Of a stretch of DNA of 64,000 nucleotides, positions 7,635 to 16,609 are shown in pieces (position 1 is the stretch's first letter; every line of letters begins with the position of its first letter). The DNA is from Rhodospirillales bacterium (GTDB lineage: Bacteria > Pseudomonadota > Alphaproteobacteria > Rhodospirillales > WMHbin7). A program made the translations under genes and the position numbers. The notes below the pieces were generated by a model. That model was not told the origin of the DNA. It saw only the letters and a list, made by a program, of their open reading frames with translations, and did no database searches. The stretch lies in the NCBI GenBank assembly GCA_016214125.1, contig JACRPC010000008.1, positions 1-64,000 on the forward strand, in the 5' to 3' direction.

Positions 7635-8414
7635 ATGACCGAACCGATCCTGCTTGTCACGACCGAGAGGGGCGTCGCCACCCTCACCTTGAACCGGCCC
7701 CAGGCGCGCAACGCGATGTCGGTGGCGCTGATGACCGCCATGGAGACGGCGCTGGCGGCCGCCGTTGCCGATCCCGCCGTCCGGGTGGTGGTGATCGGCG
7801 CCAACGGCCCGGCCTTTTCCGCCGGCCACGACCTCAAGGAGCTGCGCGGCGGCAACGACCCGGCGGCGCTCGAGGCGCTGTTCGCTCAATGCACCCGGCT
7901 GATGACTGGGATCGTCCGCTTGCCCAAGCCGGTGATCGCCAAGGTCCAGGGGATGGCGACCGCCGCCGGCTGTCAGTTGGTGGCGTCGTGCGATCTGGCG
8001 ATCGCCGCCCGCTCGGCGCGCTTTGCCACGCCGGGCGTCAACATCGGCCTCTTTTGCTCGACGCCGATGGTGGCGCTGTCGCGCGCCGTGGCGCCCAAGC
8101 ACGCGCTGGAAATGCTGCTCACCGGCGAGGCGATCGATGCCGAGCGGGCACAGGCGATCGGCCTGATCAACCAAGCCGTCGCCGATGCCGATCTCGAACG
8201 AGCGGCCGCTGACTTGGCCGCCACCATCGCTGGCAAGTCGGCACGGACGCTGCGCATCGGCAAGGAGGCGTTTCAGCGCCAGCGGGAAATGGATTTGGAC
8301 GCCGCCTACGCCTTTGCCGGCCAGGTGATGGCCGAAAATCTGAAGGCTGCCGACGCCGCCCTGGGGATTGACGCCTTCCTCGCCAAGCGCAAGCCGGTCT
8401 GGACCGATCGCTGA
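7635..8414 (+). CDS. Enoyl-CoA hydratase/isomerase family protein (ECHDC3-like)
   Basis: 259 residues from MTEPILLVTTERG; an upstream in-frame ATG at 7467 lies antisense to the thioesterase and is unlikely. Crotonase features: NRPQARNAM near residue 20, SAGHDLKEL (first oxyanion-hole strand) near 65, and MATAAGCQLVASCDLAIA near 110. In place of the second catalytic Glu of typical hydratases the TPGVNIGLFCSTPMVAL stretch is seen, as in the ECHDC3-like subgroup, so hydratase activity is not assured. It is not part of the downstream badHI cluster but is the only other crotonase in the window. Confidence 0.85.
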   Translation: MTEPILLVTTERGVATLTLNRPQARNAMSVALMTAMETALAAAVADPAVRVVVIGANGPAFSAGHDLKELRGGNDPAALEALFAQCTRLMTGIVRLPKPVIAKVQGMATAAGCQLVASCDLAIAARSARFATPGVNIGLFCSTPMVALSRAVAPKHALEMLLTGEAIDAERAQAIGLINQAVADADLERAAADLAATIAGKSARTLRIGKEAFQRQREMDLDAAYAFAGQVMAENLKAADAALGIDAFLAKRKPVWTDR

Positions 8415-8430
8415 TCCGCCCATCCGCCGC

Positions 8431-8461
8431 TTGACTTGCCCCCCGCCCGAACGTCTGATAA
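8431..8461 (+). promoter_or_regulatory. Possible promoter of the partner-switching operon
   Basis: TTGACT at 8431-8436 and TGATAA at 8456-8461 are separated by 19 bases, longer than ideal, and lie 28 bases ahead of the STAS start codon. The start is preceded by AGGAG. This is a weak sigma-70-like match and could be chance. Confidence 0.25.
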
Positions 8462-8488
8462 AGAAACGGATATCAGGAGATTACGTCC

Positions 8489-8794
8489 ATGGATCATGTG
8501 ATTCGCGCCCTGCCCGACGGCAAGGAAGTGCTTCTTTCCGGGCGGCTGACCTTTGCCGATCACAACAATTTCCGCGCCATCATCGCCCAGTTCTCGGAAC
8601 CGGGCGCCAAACGCTTCGTCCTCGACCTCTCCGGCATCGATTTCATCGATTCGGCGGCCTTGGGCATGGTGCTGCTGGCGCGCGACACCGCCATCAGCCG
8701 CGGCATCCATCTGGTCTTGAAGGGCGCCGGCGGCCAGGTGAAGCGGATCATGGAAGTCGCCAAGTTCAACACACTCTTCACCATGGAAGACTGA
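8489..8794 (+). CDS. STAS-domain anti-sigma factor antagonist (RsbV/SpoIIAA-like)
   Basis: 101 residues forming one STAS domain. The DLSGIDFIDSAALGM segment contains the conserved phosphorylatable serine (Ser55) of anti-anti-sigma proteins. Such proteins bind an ATPase anti-sigma factor when unphosphorylated and are switched off by its kinase activity. The next two genes encode exactly the expected partners, an HATPase-type protein and a response regulator fused to a PP2C phosphatase, so the three form a partner-switching module. Cytoplasmic. Confidence 0.9.
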   Translation: MDHVIRALPDGKEVLLSGRLTFADHNNFRAIIAQFSEPGAKRFVLDLSGIDFIDSAALGMVLLARDTAISRGIHLVLKGAGGQVKRIMEVAKFNTLFTMED

Positions 8795-8798
8795 ACGG

Positions 8799-9452
8799 GT
8801 GGCTTCGTCGGGCCCTGGATCGGGCGGCCCGGGCGGAACCCCGGGCACCGCCACGGTGCGCCGGATCGCCCATCCGGACGCCGCCGGCTTGGCCAAGGCC
8901 CTGGAGCCGCCAACGACCCTGGTCGTCGAGGAAGGCCTGGCCGACACCGATACCCGCCCGACCGAGATCCGGCCCCCCTCAAGCCTCGGCCTGGTTCTTT
9001 CGGCGCGCACGGTTTTCGGACTCGACGTCGTGTCCCTGTTCCTCAACGCCATCGCCACCCGCCATCCCCCGGCGCGGACGCGCGGCCACGATCTCGAAGT
9101 CGCCCTGCAGGAGGCACTGGCCAACGCGGTCATCCATGGCAGCTTGGAAGTGTCGAGCGCGCTGCGCGAGGACCCCGACCGCTTCGCTCTCTATTGTCAG
9201 TTGGTCGACGAGCGTCTGGTCGATCCCCACTTCGGCGGCCGGGCAGTCGCCGTGCGCGCCGAATGGGATCAGACCGGCCTGCGCCTGTCGGTCGAGGATC
9301 AGGGCGGCGGCTACGATCCGGCGACCCTGGGGCCGGCCGTACCCTCCGACATCGCCAAATCGGGGCGCGGCCTGCAGATGATCGCGGCGCTCGCCAACGC
9401 GGTTGCCTTCGAGAATCGCGGCCGGCGCTTGATCATGTCCTTCGCCGCATGA
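8799..9452 (+). CDS. Anti-sigma-type ATP-binding protein (HATPase, RsbW-like)
   Basis: 217 residues, starting with GTG at 8799 four bases after the STAS stop. The first 80 residues are unusual for the family and rich in Gly and Pro. From about residue 95 it carries a GHKL ATPase domain: EVALQEALANAVIHG (N box), SVEDQGGGYDP (G1), SGRGLQMIAALAN (G2). It is expected to be the kinase that phosphorylates the STAS protein and sequesters a sigma factor or other target. Its stop overlaps the next start (ATGA), so production is coupled to the phosphatase. The true start could be further downstream. Confidence 0.85.
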   Translation: MASSGPGSGGPGGTPGTATVRRIAHPDAAGLAKALEPPTTLVVEEGLADTDTRPTEIRPPSSLGLVLSARTVFGLDVVSLFLNAIATRHPPARTRGHDLEVALQEALANAVIHGSLEVSSALREDPDRFALYCQLVDERLVDPHFGGRAVAVRAEWDQTGLRLSVEDQGGGYDPATLGPAVPSDIAKSGRGLQMIAALANAVAFENRGRRLIMSFAA

Positions 9453-10612
9453 TCGAGGCGCCCGATCTCGGCACCTGCAAGGTCCTGATCGTCGACGACC
9501 AGGAGCCCAACCGGCGCCTCTTGGGCTCGCTGGTGGAAGCCATGGGCATCGAGCGGATCGAATACGCCGTCGACGGCGTCGACGGGCTGGCCAAGATCGA
9601 GAGCTTCCGGCCCGATCTGGTGCTGCTCGACATCATGATGCCCAACATGGACGGCTTCACCATGTGCCGCGAGCTGCGCACCCGGCCCGAATGGCGCGAT
9701 CTGCCGGTCCTGGTCAACACCGCCTTGAGCGAACCGAGCGAGCGGGTCGAATGCTTCAAGGCCGGCGCCACCGACATGGTCACCAAGCCGATCAATGGCC
9801 CCGAGGTGCTGGCGCGGGTGCGCATCCATCTCGAACGGCGGCTCCTCATCCAAAGCTTGAGCGCCTATCACGAGCGGGTGGCGCAGGAACTGGCGCTGGC
9901 CGCCCGCATGCAAAGCGAGATCCTGCCTAAGCCCCAGCGTCTGGAGGCGCTGGGGGAGGCCTGCGGTCTGCGGCTGGAATCCTATTACGCACCGTCGAGC
10001 GAACTGGGCGGCGATTTCTGGGAGCTGCTCGATCTCGGTCCCGACCGCTTGGGCGTTCTTCTGGTCGATTTCTCGGGGCACGGGGTGGGCGCCGCCTTGA
10101 ACGCCTTCCGGCTGCACGCCCTGATCGGCCGGATGCCGCCCGGCCGCGATCAGGCGCCGTCCGAATGGCTGAGGGTCCTGAACGGCGCCCTCAAGGGTCT
10201 GTTGGGGCCCGGCCAATTCGCCACCGCCATCTATCTGGTCTTCGACACGGCGTCCGACGAAATTCGCTACGCCTCGGCGGCGGCGCCGGCGCCGCTCCTG
10301 CTCGATGCCCGGGGCCAAGCCGCGTTGCTCGATTCCAGCGGGTTCTTTCTCGGCATCATCGCCGGCGTCGATTACGAAGACCGCAAGGTGGCCTTCCCAA
10401 GGGGATCGAGCCTGTTTCTCTACAGCGATGCCCTTCTGGAAAGCCCTGACACCGGCGGCCGGCCCCTGGGCGAAGCCGACCTCGTCGACTTCGTTGGGCC
10501 GGAATTGACCGGCGCCGATCCGGTCCTGCCCGGACTCGTCAAACGGATCGAGGGCCGTTTTCCGCCGCCGCTGCCCGACGACCTCACCTTGGTGCGGATC
10601 GCGCGCCCGTAA
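9449..10612 (+). CDS. Response regulator with PP2C-type phosphatase output (RsbU-like)
   Basis: 387 residues. Residues about 8-130 are a receiver domain: VDD at 15-17, phospho-acceptor Asp61 in LVLLDIMMP, and the Lys of MVTKPI. A helical linker (residues 130-170) ends in ARMQSEILP, the usual start of PPM/SpoIIE phosphatases. The phosphatase domain has the metal-binding GGDFWELL and VDFSGHGVGAA motifs and ends PDDLTLVRI. It should dephosphorylate the STAS protein when its receiver is phosphorylated. An upstream-extended frame from 9194 overlaps the HATPase gene and is rejected. Confidence 0.92.
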   Translation: MIEAPDLGTCKVLIVDDQEPNRRLLGSLVEAMGIERIEYAVDGVDGLAKIESFRPDLVLLDIMMPNMDGFTMCRELRTRPEWRDLPVLVNTALSEPSERVECFKAGATDMVTKPINGPEVLARVRIHLERRLLIQSLSAYHERVAQELALAARMQSEILPKPQRLEALGEACGLRLESYYAPSSELGGDFWELLDLGPDRLGVLLVDFSGHGVGAALNAFRLHALIGRMPPGRDQAPSEWLRVLNGALKGLLGPGQFATAIYLVFDTASDEIRYASAAAPAPLLLDARGQAALLDSSGFFLGIIAGVDYEDRKVAFPRGSSLFLYSDALLESPDTGGRPLGEADLVDFVGPELTGADPVLPGLVKRIEGRFPPPLPDDLTLVRIARP

Positions 10613-10729
10613 GCCGACCGCTTGCGATGGTTGCAAACTGAAATGTTTCAAAGGCTTGGTTTCCCTTGACAGAAGCCCCAGCTTCGTCCGGGATAGACAC
10701 CCGACTACCACCAGTTTGCAGGCCCCGTC

Positions 10730-11215
10730 GTGCAGGATGGCGCATTGATCAAGCTCGACAGCACCGACACCGGTTATCACGAGCCTCTTCCGGCCGAATT
10801 GGTAAGCGAGATCGGCCATCTGACCGATTGCCTGTCGTGCAAGGCCGGCCAAACCGGCTGCGCCGACATGCTGGTCCGCCTGTTGCAGTTCGCGCAAATC
10901 CTGCGCGACGAAGCATCGGCCATCGGGTCGTTCATGCTGGCCCGCATAGCGGCGTCACTGGGCGAAGTCTTGCGCCGCTCGGTCGACCTGACCGCCGAAC
11001 AGAAGATCGCCGTTGCCGCCCATCTCGAAGCGCTGGCGACGGTGGCCATTCCCTATTGCCCGACCGGGGACCGTCCGATCGGCCCCGCCTTCGAAAGCGG
11101 CATCGAGCGCCTCGAGGTGCTGATCGGCGGCCTGGAGACCCTGGCGGCGCAAGTCCGTCGACAAGCGCGTTCGGGGCTCGATCCCTGCCGGCTTGGCGGG
11201 CCGACCCACAGCTAG
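10730..11215 (+). CDS. Helical protein of unknown function, upstream of a hybrid kinase
   Basis: 161 residues with a GTG start at 10730 (TTG at 10745 is an alternative). The sequence is mostly helical (AEQKIAVAAHLEALATVAI, ESGIERLEVLIGGLETLAA) with four scattered cysteines, including DCLSCKAGQTGC near residues 33-44, which could bind a metal. I do not recognise the family. The gene ends three bases before the hybrid histidine kinase start, so they are co-transcribed and this may be an accessory or phosphotransfer partner, though no clear Hpt histidine motif is seen. Confidence 0.6.
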   Translation: MQDGALIKLDSTDTGYHEPLPAELVSEIGHLTDCLSCKAGQTGCADMLVRLLQFAQILRDEASAIGSFMLARIAASLGEVLRRSVDLTAEQKIAVAAHLEALATVAIPYCPTGDRPIGPAFESGIERLEVLIGGLETLAAQVRRQARSGLDPCRLGGPTHS

Positions 11216-11218
11216 CCG

Positions 11219-13801
11219 ATGGACGGGCCGCCCGAATCCACGTCCCCAAAGCCGCGGCTGGGGGGCGTTCGCGGCCATCCCTTGGCCTTTCTGATCGCCT
11301 TGGCCCTGTTCGCCGGCCTGACCGCGATCGCCTTTCACGGCTTCGAGATTTACGAAGACTACACCCATACCCAGCACGAAGCTCAGGAGGAGTTGCGCGA
11401 CCGCGCCGTTCTTTTGGCCCAGCAGGCCGAGACGCGGCTGGAAACGATCGATCAGATCGTCGCCGCCGCCGTCTTCCGGCTCAGCCGACCGGCCGCGATG
11501 ACCGAAACCCAAAGCGAGCTGTTCGAGCGCGGCGTCGCCTTCGCGCCCGATCTGTTCGCGCTGGCCCATTACGATCGCCAGGGCCGCTACCAGGGCGGCT
11601 ATTCGCGCGACGGCCAGCACCGCAACGACTGTTCCGATTGCCGCTTTTTCCGCGTCCATCGCGCCGAGGGCCGAGATCATTTCCTGGGTCTCGCCTTCGA
11701 TGACGAAAGCGGCCGCGATCCGCGCCTGGGCATTTCCCGGCGCATCGTCGATTCCCAAGGGCAGATGGTCGGCGCGGTGGTCGGGATCGTCGATGCCGAG
11801 CGCTTTCGCCACCGCCTGATCGAACGGATGGGCGAGAAGATCGACCGCGCCGCGCTGTTCGACCGCGCCGGCATTGCCCTTGTCACTTGGCAACGGAACG
11901 ATTCCCGGCCCGGGCCCGACCTGTTAAGTCAAACGGCCCGTCGTCTGGCGCCGCTTGGGCCGGAGACCGGCTCGCTTCGCCTCGATCCCGCCGAGGGCGC
12001 CTTTGCGTCGCTGGCCCCCTATCCGCTGTGGATCGGCACCGCGCTCGACCGTGACCGGTTCTTCGCCTCCTGGCGCAGCAAGGCCCAAACCAATGTGATC
12101 CTGCTGGTTGGCGTCCTGGCGGTTCTGGCCGGGCTGGCCGGCCTGGGGGCTCGGCAGATTCGCGTCCGCCGGCGTGCCGAACAGGCGATGCGCGACGCCG
12201 TGGCCGCCCAGGACGCGGCGATCAACGCCGTCAACGCCAAGCTGCGCGAGGAAACCGCCAAACGCATCTTGGTCGATACCGCGTTCAAGGAAAGCGAGCT
12301 GCGTTTCCACCATTTCATGGACAATCTTCCGATCGGCGCCTACATCAAGCACCCCGACGGCCGCTACCTCTACGCCAACAAGCGTTTTTCCGAGGTCTGC
12401 GAATTGGGCGACCAGCCGGTGCGCGACCGCACCGTCTATGATCTCTTTTCCGAATCGCTCGCCATGACCGCCACCGCCATCGACCGCGAAGTCTTAAGCC
12501 AGCGCAAGGCCATCTCGCGGAACGTCGCCTTCCGGCAAGGCGAGCGCACCCGTCATTTCATCGCCTGCAAATTCCCGATTCCGCTGGCCGACGGCAGCTT
12601 GGTCATCGGCGGCGCCTCCATCGACACCACCGAGCAGCAGCAGGCCCTCCAGGCGCTGCATCAGGCGCAGAAGATGGAGGCCATGGGCCATCTGACCGGC
12701 GGCATCGCCCACGATTTCAACAACCTGCTCACCATCATCCTCGGCAACATGGAAATGCTGATCGACGAATTGGGCGAAATGCCCGATCTCGCCCATCACG
12801 CCAACGAGGCCCGGCTGGCGGCCAAGCGCGGCCGGGCGCTCACCCAGCGCCTCTTGGGGATGTTCCGCCGCCACACCGGTTCGCCCGACGACCAATGCGA
12901 GGTCAACAGTCTGGTCGCCTCGATGAGCGACCTTTTGCGCCGCACGCTGGGCGATGCGATCGAGGTGCGGATTTCCGTGCTGCCGCGGGCGATCCTGGTG
13001 CCGATGGAGGCCGGGCTCTTGGAAAGCGTGCTCATCAATCTGGCGATCAACGCCCGCGACGCCATGCCCGAAGGCGGGCGCCTCGACATCGCGGTGCGCG
13101 AACCGCCGGCCTCGACCGCGACCGCGTCCGACCCAGCGCCGCCGGTCCTGATCACGGTGGCCGACACCGGCCAGGGCATGGACCCCGCCGTGGCCCGGCG
13201 GGCCTTCGATCCCTTCTTCACCACCAAGAGCGGCGAGCGCGGCAGCGGCCTTGGCCTCACCATGGTCCATTCCGCCGTCACCCAGGCGGGCGGCGACGTC
13301 ATCTTGGAAAGCGACCTCGGCAAGGGCACGGTGATCACCCTAAAGCTTCCCCGTCTCGAGGGCCGCTCGGTAGCCTCGGACTACGGCCTGGGCGACGCCG
13401 AGGCCCGCCTCGCCGGGCGGGGCGAGCGCATCCTGGTGGTCGAGGACGAGCCCGAGGTGCGCCGGGTGGCGATGCACATGCTGGCCCGGCTGGGCTATCA
13501 GGTGGAATCGGTCGACACCGGGGTCGAGGCGCTGAACCGGCTTCGGACGGCGGAACCCGCCATCGATCTCGTCTTCAGCGACATCGTCATGCCGGGCGGC
13601 CTCGACGGCCTCGCTCTGGCCGACGCGATCGCCAAGGACTGGCCCGGCCTGCCGGTGCTGCTGGCCAGCGGCCATTCCGACCGGTTGGATCGGATGGTGG
13701 GCGAACGGCCGCCGGTGCTCGCCAAGCCCTACGATCGGTCGACCCTGGCCCGTCAGGTGCGCGAACGGCTCGATCAGGTGAGATTGACGGCGAAGATGTA
13801 G
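11219..13801 (+). CDS. Membrane hybrid sensor histidine kinase (Cache-PAS-HisKA-HATPase-REC)
   Basis: 860 residues. Transmembrane helices near 20-41 and 290-312 enclose a periplasmic sensor region of Cache type with an NDCSDCRFFRVHR stretch. A PAS domain spans about 360-475. The HisKA box MGHLTGGIAHDFNNLL places the phospho-acceptor at His498. The ATPase domain shows NLAINARDAMPEGG, DTGQGMD and GSGLGLTMV. A C-terminal receiver has acceptor Asp788 in VFSDIVMPGG. It senses an unknown periplasmic signal. The last 28 bases overlap the convergent OmpR-type regulator gene, which is therefore not obviously in the same operon. Confidence 0.92.
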   Translation: MDGPPESTSPKPRLGGVRGHPLAFLIALALFAGLTAIAFHGFEIYEDYTHTQHEAQEELRDRAVLLAQQAETRLETIDQIVAAAVFRLSRPAAMTETQSELFERGVAFAPDLFALAHYDRQGRYQGGYSRDGQHRNDCSDCRFFRVHRAEGRDHFLGLAFDDESGRDPRLGISRRIVDSQGQMVGAVVGIVDAERFRHRLIERMGEKIDRAALFDRAGIALVTWQRNDSRPGPDLLSQTARRLAPLGPETGSLRLDPAEGAFASLAPYPLWIGTALDRDRFFASWRSKAQTNVILLVGVLAVLAGLAGLGARQIRVRRRAEQAMRDAVAAQDAAINAVNAKLREETAKRILVDTAFKESELRFHHFMDNLPIGAYIKHPDGRYLYANKRFSEVCELGDQPVRDRTVYDLFSESLAMTATAIDREVLSQRKAISRNVAFRQGERTRHFIACKFPIPLADGSLVIGGASIDTTEQQQALQALHQAQKMEAMGHLTGGIAHDFNNLLTIILGNMEMLIDELGEMPDLAHHANEARLAAKRGRALTQRLLGMFRRHTGSPDDQCEVNSLVASMSDLLRRTLGDAIEVRISVLPRAILVPMEAGLLESVLINLAINARDAMPEGGRLDIAVREPPASTATASDPAPPVLITVADTGQGMDPAVARRAFDPFFTTKSGERGSGLGLTMVHSAVTQAGGDVILESDLGKGTVITLKLPRLEGRSVASDYGLGDAEARLAGRGERILVVEDEPEVRRVAMHMLARLGYQVESVDTGVEALNRLRTAEPAIDLVFSDIVMPGGLDGLALADAIAKDWPGLPVLLASGHSDRLDRMVGERPPVLAKPYDRSTLARQVRERLDQVRLTAKM

Positions 13802-14496
13802 CCGCCGCCGCGCACCGTTTTCAAGATGCGCGGATTCTTGGGATCGATTTCGAGCTTCTGGCGCAGGCGGTTGACCTGGACGTCGATGGTGCGGTCGAGC
13901 GAATCCGATCCGAAGCCGCGGGTCTGGTCGAGCAGCAGCTCGCGGCTCAGCACCTGGCCCGGATTCTCGACGAAGACCTTGAGCAGGCTGAACTCGCCGG
14001 GCGTCAGGGTCACTTCCTTCTGCTCCGGGTCGACCAAGCGGCGGCGCAGGAGATCGAATTCCCAGCGCTCGAAGCGCACGACTTCGGCGATCTTGGGGGT
14101 TCGCGCCCGGCTGGCGCCGTCGCCCACCCGGCGCATGACGCTTTTCACCCGCGCCAGAAACTCGCGCAGCGAAAAAGGCTTGGTGACGTAATCGTCGGCG
14201 CCGACCTCGAGCCCGACGATGCGGTCGACCTCGTCGCCCTTGCCGGTCAGCATGATGATGCCCAGATTGGTGTTGAGGCCCTCGCGCAGGTGCTTGGCCA
14301 GTTCGATGCCGTCGGCGTCGGGCAAGATGAGGTCGAGGATCACCAGATCGACCTTGCTGCGCGCCATGATGCTGCGCAGCCCGCTGCCCGAGGCGGTGCT
14401 TTCGACCTGATAGCCTTCCTTCCTCAGATAGCGTTCGAGCATGCCGCGCAATTGCGGCTCGTCCTCGACGATCAGGATGGTCCGGCGTCCTTCCAT
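13774..14496 (-). CDS. OmpR/PhoB-family response regulator
   Basis: 240 residues. The receiver domain has EDE at 11-13, acceptor Asp55 in LVILDLILPD and the conserved Lys in VTKPFS. From about residue 140 a winged-helix DNA-binding domain follows (LTPGEFSLLKVFVENPGQVLSRELLL, then DRTIDVQVNRLRQKLE and TVRGGGYIF), as in TorR/OmpR proteins. It should bind direct repeats as a dimer when phosphorylated. Its 3' end overlaps the hybrid kinase gene by 28 bases, an antisense arrangement. The chemoreceptor gene lies 21 bases upstream on the same strand, so they could share a transcript. Confidence 0.93.
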   Translation of the reverse strand: MEGRRTILIVEDEPQLRGMLERYLRKEGYQVESTASGSGLRSIMARSKVDLVILDLILPDADGIELAKHLREGLNTNLGIIMLTGKGDEVDRIVGLEVGADDYVTKPFSLREFLARVKSVMRRVGDGASRARTPKIAEVVRFERWEFDLLRRRLVDPEQKEVTLTPGEFSLLKVFVENPGQVLSRELLLDQTRGFGSDSLDRTIDVQVNRLRQKLEIDPKNPRILKTVRGGGYIFAVNLT

Positions 14497-14517
14497 GCCA
14501 CTCTTATAGCGCGAGTC

Positions 14518-16473
14518 TTAGCTCGTGCGAAGATGGGCGATGAAGCGCCCGACATCTTCCTTGAGATGCTCGGACTGCACCGACAACTCCTTCGAGGCTT
14601 CCAGCACCTGCCCCGAGGCCCGTCCGGTCTCGGCCGAGGCCTGGGTGACGCCGGCAATGTTGGCCGAAACCTCCTGGGTGCCGGCCGAGGCCTGCTGGAC
14701 GTTGCGGCTGATCTCGCCGGTGGCGGCGCCTTGCTCTTCGACCGCGCTGGCGATGGCGGCGGAAATCTCGCTGATCTGGCCGATGGTGCCGGTGATGCCC
14801 TTGATGTCGGCCACCGCCTCCTGGGTCGCGGCCTGCACGGAGGAAACCTGGGCGGCGATCTCGTCGGTGGCGCGCGCCGTCTGGTTGGCCAGATTTTTCA
14901 CCTCGTTGGCAACCACGGCGAAACCCTTGCCGGCGTCGCCGGCCCTTGCGGCCTCGATGGTCGCGTTCAGCGCCAACAGGTTGGTCTGGCTGGCGATGTC
15001 GGTGATCAGGCTCACCACCTCGCCGATCTTGTTGGCGGCTTGGGCCAGGCCCTGGACTTTGACGTTGACGCGCGCCGCTTCTTCGGCGGCGGCGCTCGAC
15101 ACATGGGCCGACTGCTCGACCTGACGGCTGATTTCCTTGATCGAGGACGACAATTCCTCGGCCGCCGAGGCCACGGTCTGCACGTTGGTCGAGGCCTCCT
15201 CCGAGGCGCCGGCGACCGCGATCGCCTGGCGCTGGGTCTGCTCGGCGACGGTGGAGAGCGATTCCGCCGAGGCCTGCAACTCGGTCGCCGACGAGGAGAC
15301 GGCGTTGACGATGCCCATGACGCTCTTCTCGAAATTGTCGGCCATTTCGTTGATGGTGCGCCGCTTTTCGACCTCGGCCAGGCGCTTCATCTCTTCTTGC
15401 TGGGCGGCAAGCTGTTCGGCCTTGATCATGTTGTCCTTGAAGACAACCACCGCCTTGGCCATGCGGCCGATCTCGTTGCGGTACTCCTGGCCGGGAATGT
15501 CGGCCGCCTTATCGCCATCGGCCAGGCGGGTCATCGCCTGGGTCATGCGCACGATCGGACCGTTGATCGCCTGACCGATCCACAGGGACATCAGGAAGGC
15601 CAGCACGGTCGCCCCGATCATGGTGTAAAGCACCTGATTGGCGGTGCTTTCGTCGTTGGTGTGCATGGCCTTGGTGGTTTCCTTGGCGTCCTTCTCGATC
15701 TCCTCGGCCTGCTTGATCAGTTTGGGCTCGACCTCGGCGAACGCCTTGCGCAAGCCCGCGGCGTGCGCGTCGGCCTCGGCCATCGCCGCCGCCAGGTTCT
15801 TCAGATCGCCGACATAGGTTTCGAGCTGCTTGGCGATTTCGCCCTTGTCGGCCGCCGGCAGCGATGTCGCGGCCAGGGCCTTGGCGAATTCCTCGGCGCG
15901 CGTTTCCGCGTCCTTGACGTATTTGGGATCGTTGCGGAGCAGGAAATCCTTTTCGTGCCGGCGCATCATCAGCATCAGGATGGTGAGCTGCGGATCTTTG
16001 GCCGTCTTCAGCTTCTCCTCGATCGCATGCACCGAGGTGCGCAATTGGCCTTGCAAGCCGGCCTCCGGCGTCAGGCCGGCCTTGCGCCAAGCCTCGGCCA
16101 TTTTTCCGAACTCGGCCGCGTAGCCGGCAAAGCCGGTGCCGATCTCGTTCGCCAAGGCTTTTTCGTCGGCATGATCGAGCAGACCGACCAGACGAGCGAT
16201 CTCGTCCTGAACCGCCTTGACGGTCTTGCCATGCGCCTCGACATAGCGTTCTTCCATACGCAGCAGGAAATCCTTTTCATAGCGCCGGGCGTCCAGGATG
16301 CCGTAACGGATGACCAGCGAGGCCTTCAAGGCCTCCTCGGAATGGGCCTGATCCTCCTGAAACTTTTCCAAGGACTGGGCGCCCCGCCAATAGGAGACGC
16401 CGACGATCGTGAATCCGAGCAGCGACACCAGCCCAATGACCAGTATCAAGATGCGAACGCTCAATGCTTTCAT
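14518..16473 (-). CDS. Methyl-accepting chemotaxis protein with HBM sensor domain
   Basis: 651 residues from [18 protein letters not shown] lies six bases upstream, which decides this start over an ATG 27 bases earlier. TM1 covers about residues 5-27, TM2 about 280-300. The periplasmic part is all-helical and carries two related motifs, [10 protein letters not shown] and [10 protein letters not shown], about 115 residues apart: the hallmark of the helical bimodular (HBM) domain, which binds organic acids in characterised members. HAMP and a full MA signalling domain follow, with the hairpin tip at [20 protein letters not shown]. No C-terminal CheR/CheB-tethering pentapeptide is seen. Confidence 0.93.
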   Translation of the reverse strand: MKALSVRILILVIGLVSLLGFTIVGVSYWRGAQSLEKFQEDQAHSEEALKASLVIRYGILDARRYEKDFLLRMEERYVEAHGKTVKAVQDEIARLVGLLDHADEKALANEIGTGFAGYAAEFGKMAEAWRKAGLTPEAGLQGQLRTSVHAIEEKLKTAKDPQLTILMLMMRRHEKDFLLRNDPKYVKDAETRAEEFAKALAATSLPAADKGEIAKQLETYVGDLKNLAAAMAEADAHAAGLRKAFAEVEPKLIKQAEEIEKDAKETTKAMHTNDESTANQVLYTMIGATVLAFLMSLWIGQAINGPIVRMTQAMTRLADGDKAADIPGQEYRNEIGRMAKAVVVFKDNMIKAEQLAAQQEEMKRLAEVEKRRTINEMADNFEKSVMGIVNAVSSSATELQASAESLSTVAEQTQRQAIAVAGASEEASTNVQTVASAAEELSSSIKEISRQVEQSAHVSSAAAEEAARVNVKVQGLAQAANKIGEVVSLITDIASQTNLLALNATIEAARAGDAGKGFAVVANEVKNLANQTARATDEIAAQVSSVQAATQEAVADIKGITGTIGQISEISAAIASAVEEQGAATGEISRNVQQASAGTQEVSANIAGVTQASAETGRASGQVLEASKELSVQSEHLKEDVGRFIAHLRTS

Positions 16474-16609
16474 GCGATCTCCTCCATCAACGCTAACCAT
16501 TTATAAATTATTATTATTCGAAGCGCCAGATAGCCGGACGTGGGCCAAGAACAGAACACAGATTAACAAGGTTTCCCGGTGAAATGGCAAGGCAAAATTT
16601 AGTGGAAAA
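16474..16609. other. AT-rich leader of the chemoreceptor gene
   Basis: 136 bases between the minus-strand chemoreceptor start and the end of the CHASE kinase gene. It contains an AT-rich run (about 16499-16520) that could hold the chemoreceptor promoter and a strong Shine-Dalgarno at 16479-16485. No T-run hairpin was found for the upstream gene. Confidence 0.4.

Noticed and set aside
12895-16506. 1203-codon plus-strand open frame
   Set aside because: Runs antisense through the OmpR-type regulator and chemoreceptor genes and out of frame through the hybrid kinase; its composition is that of a shadow frame.
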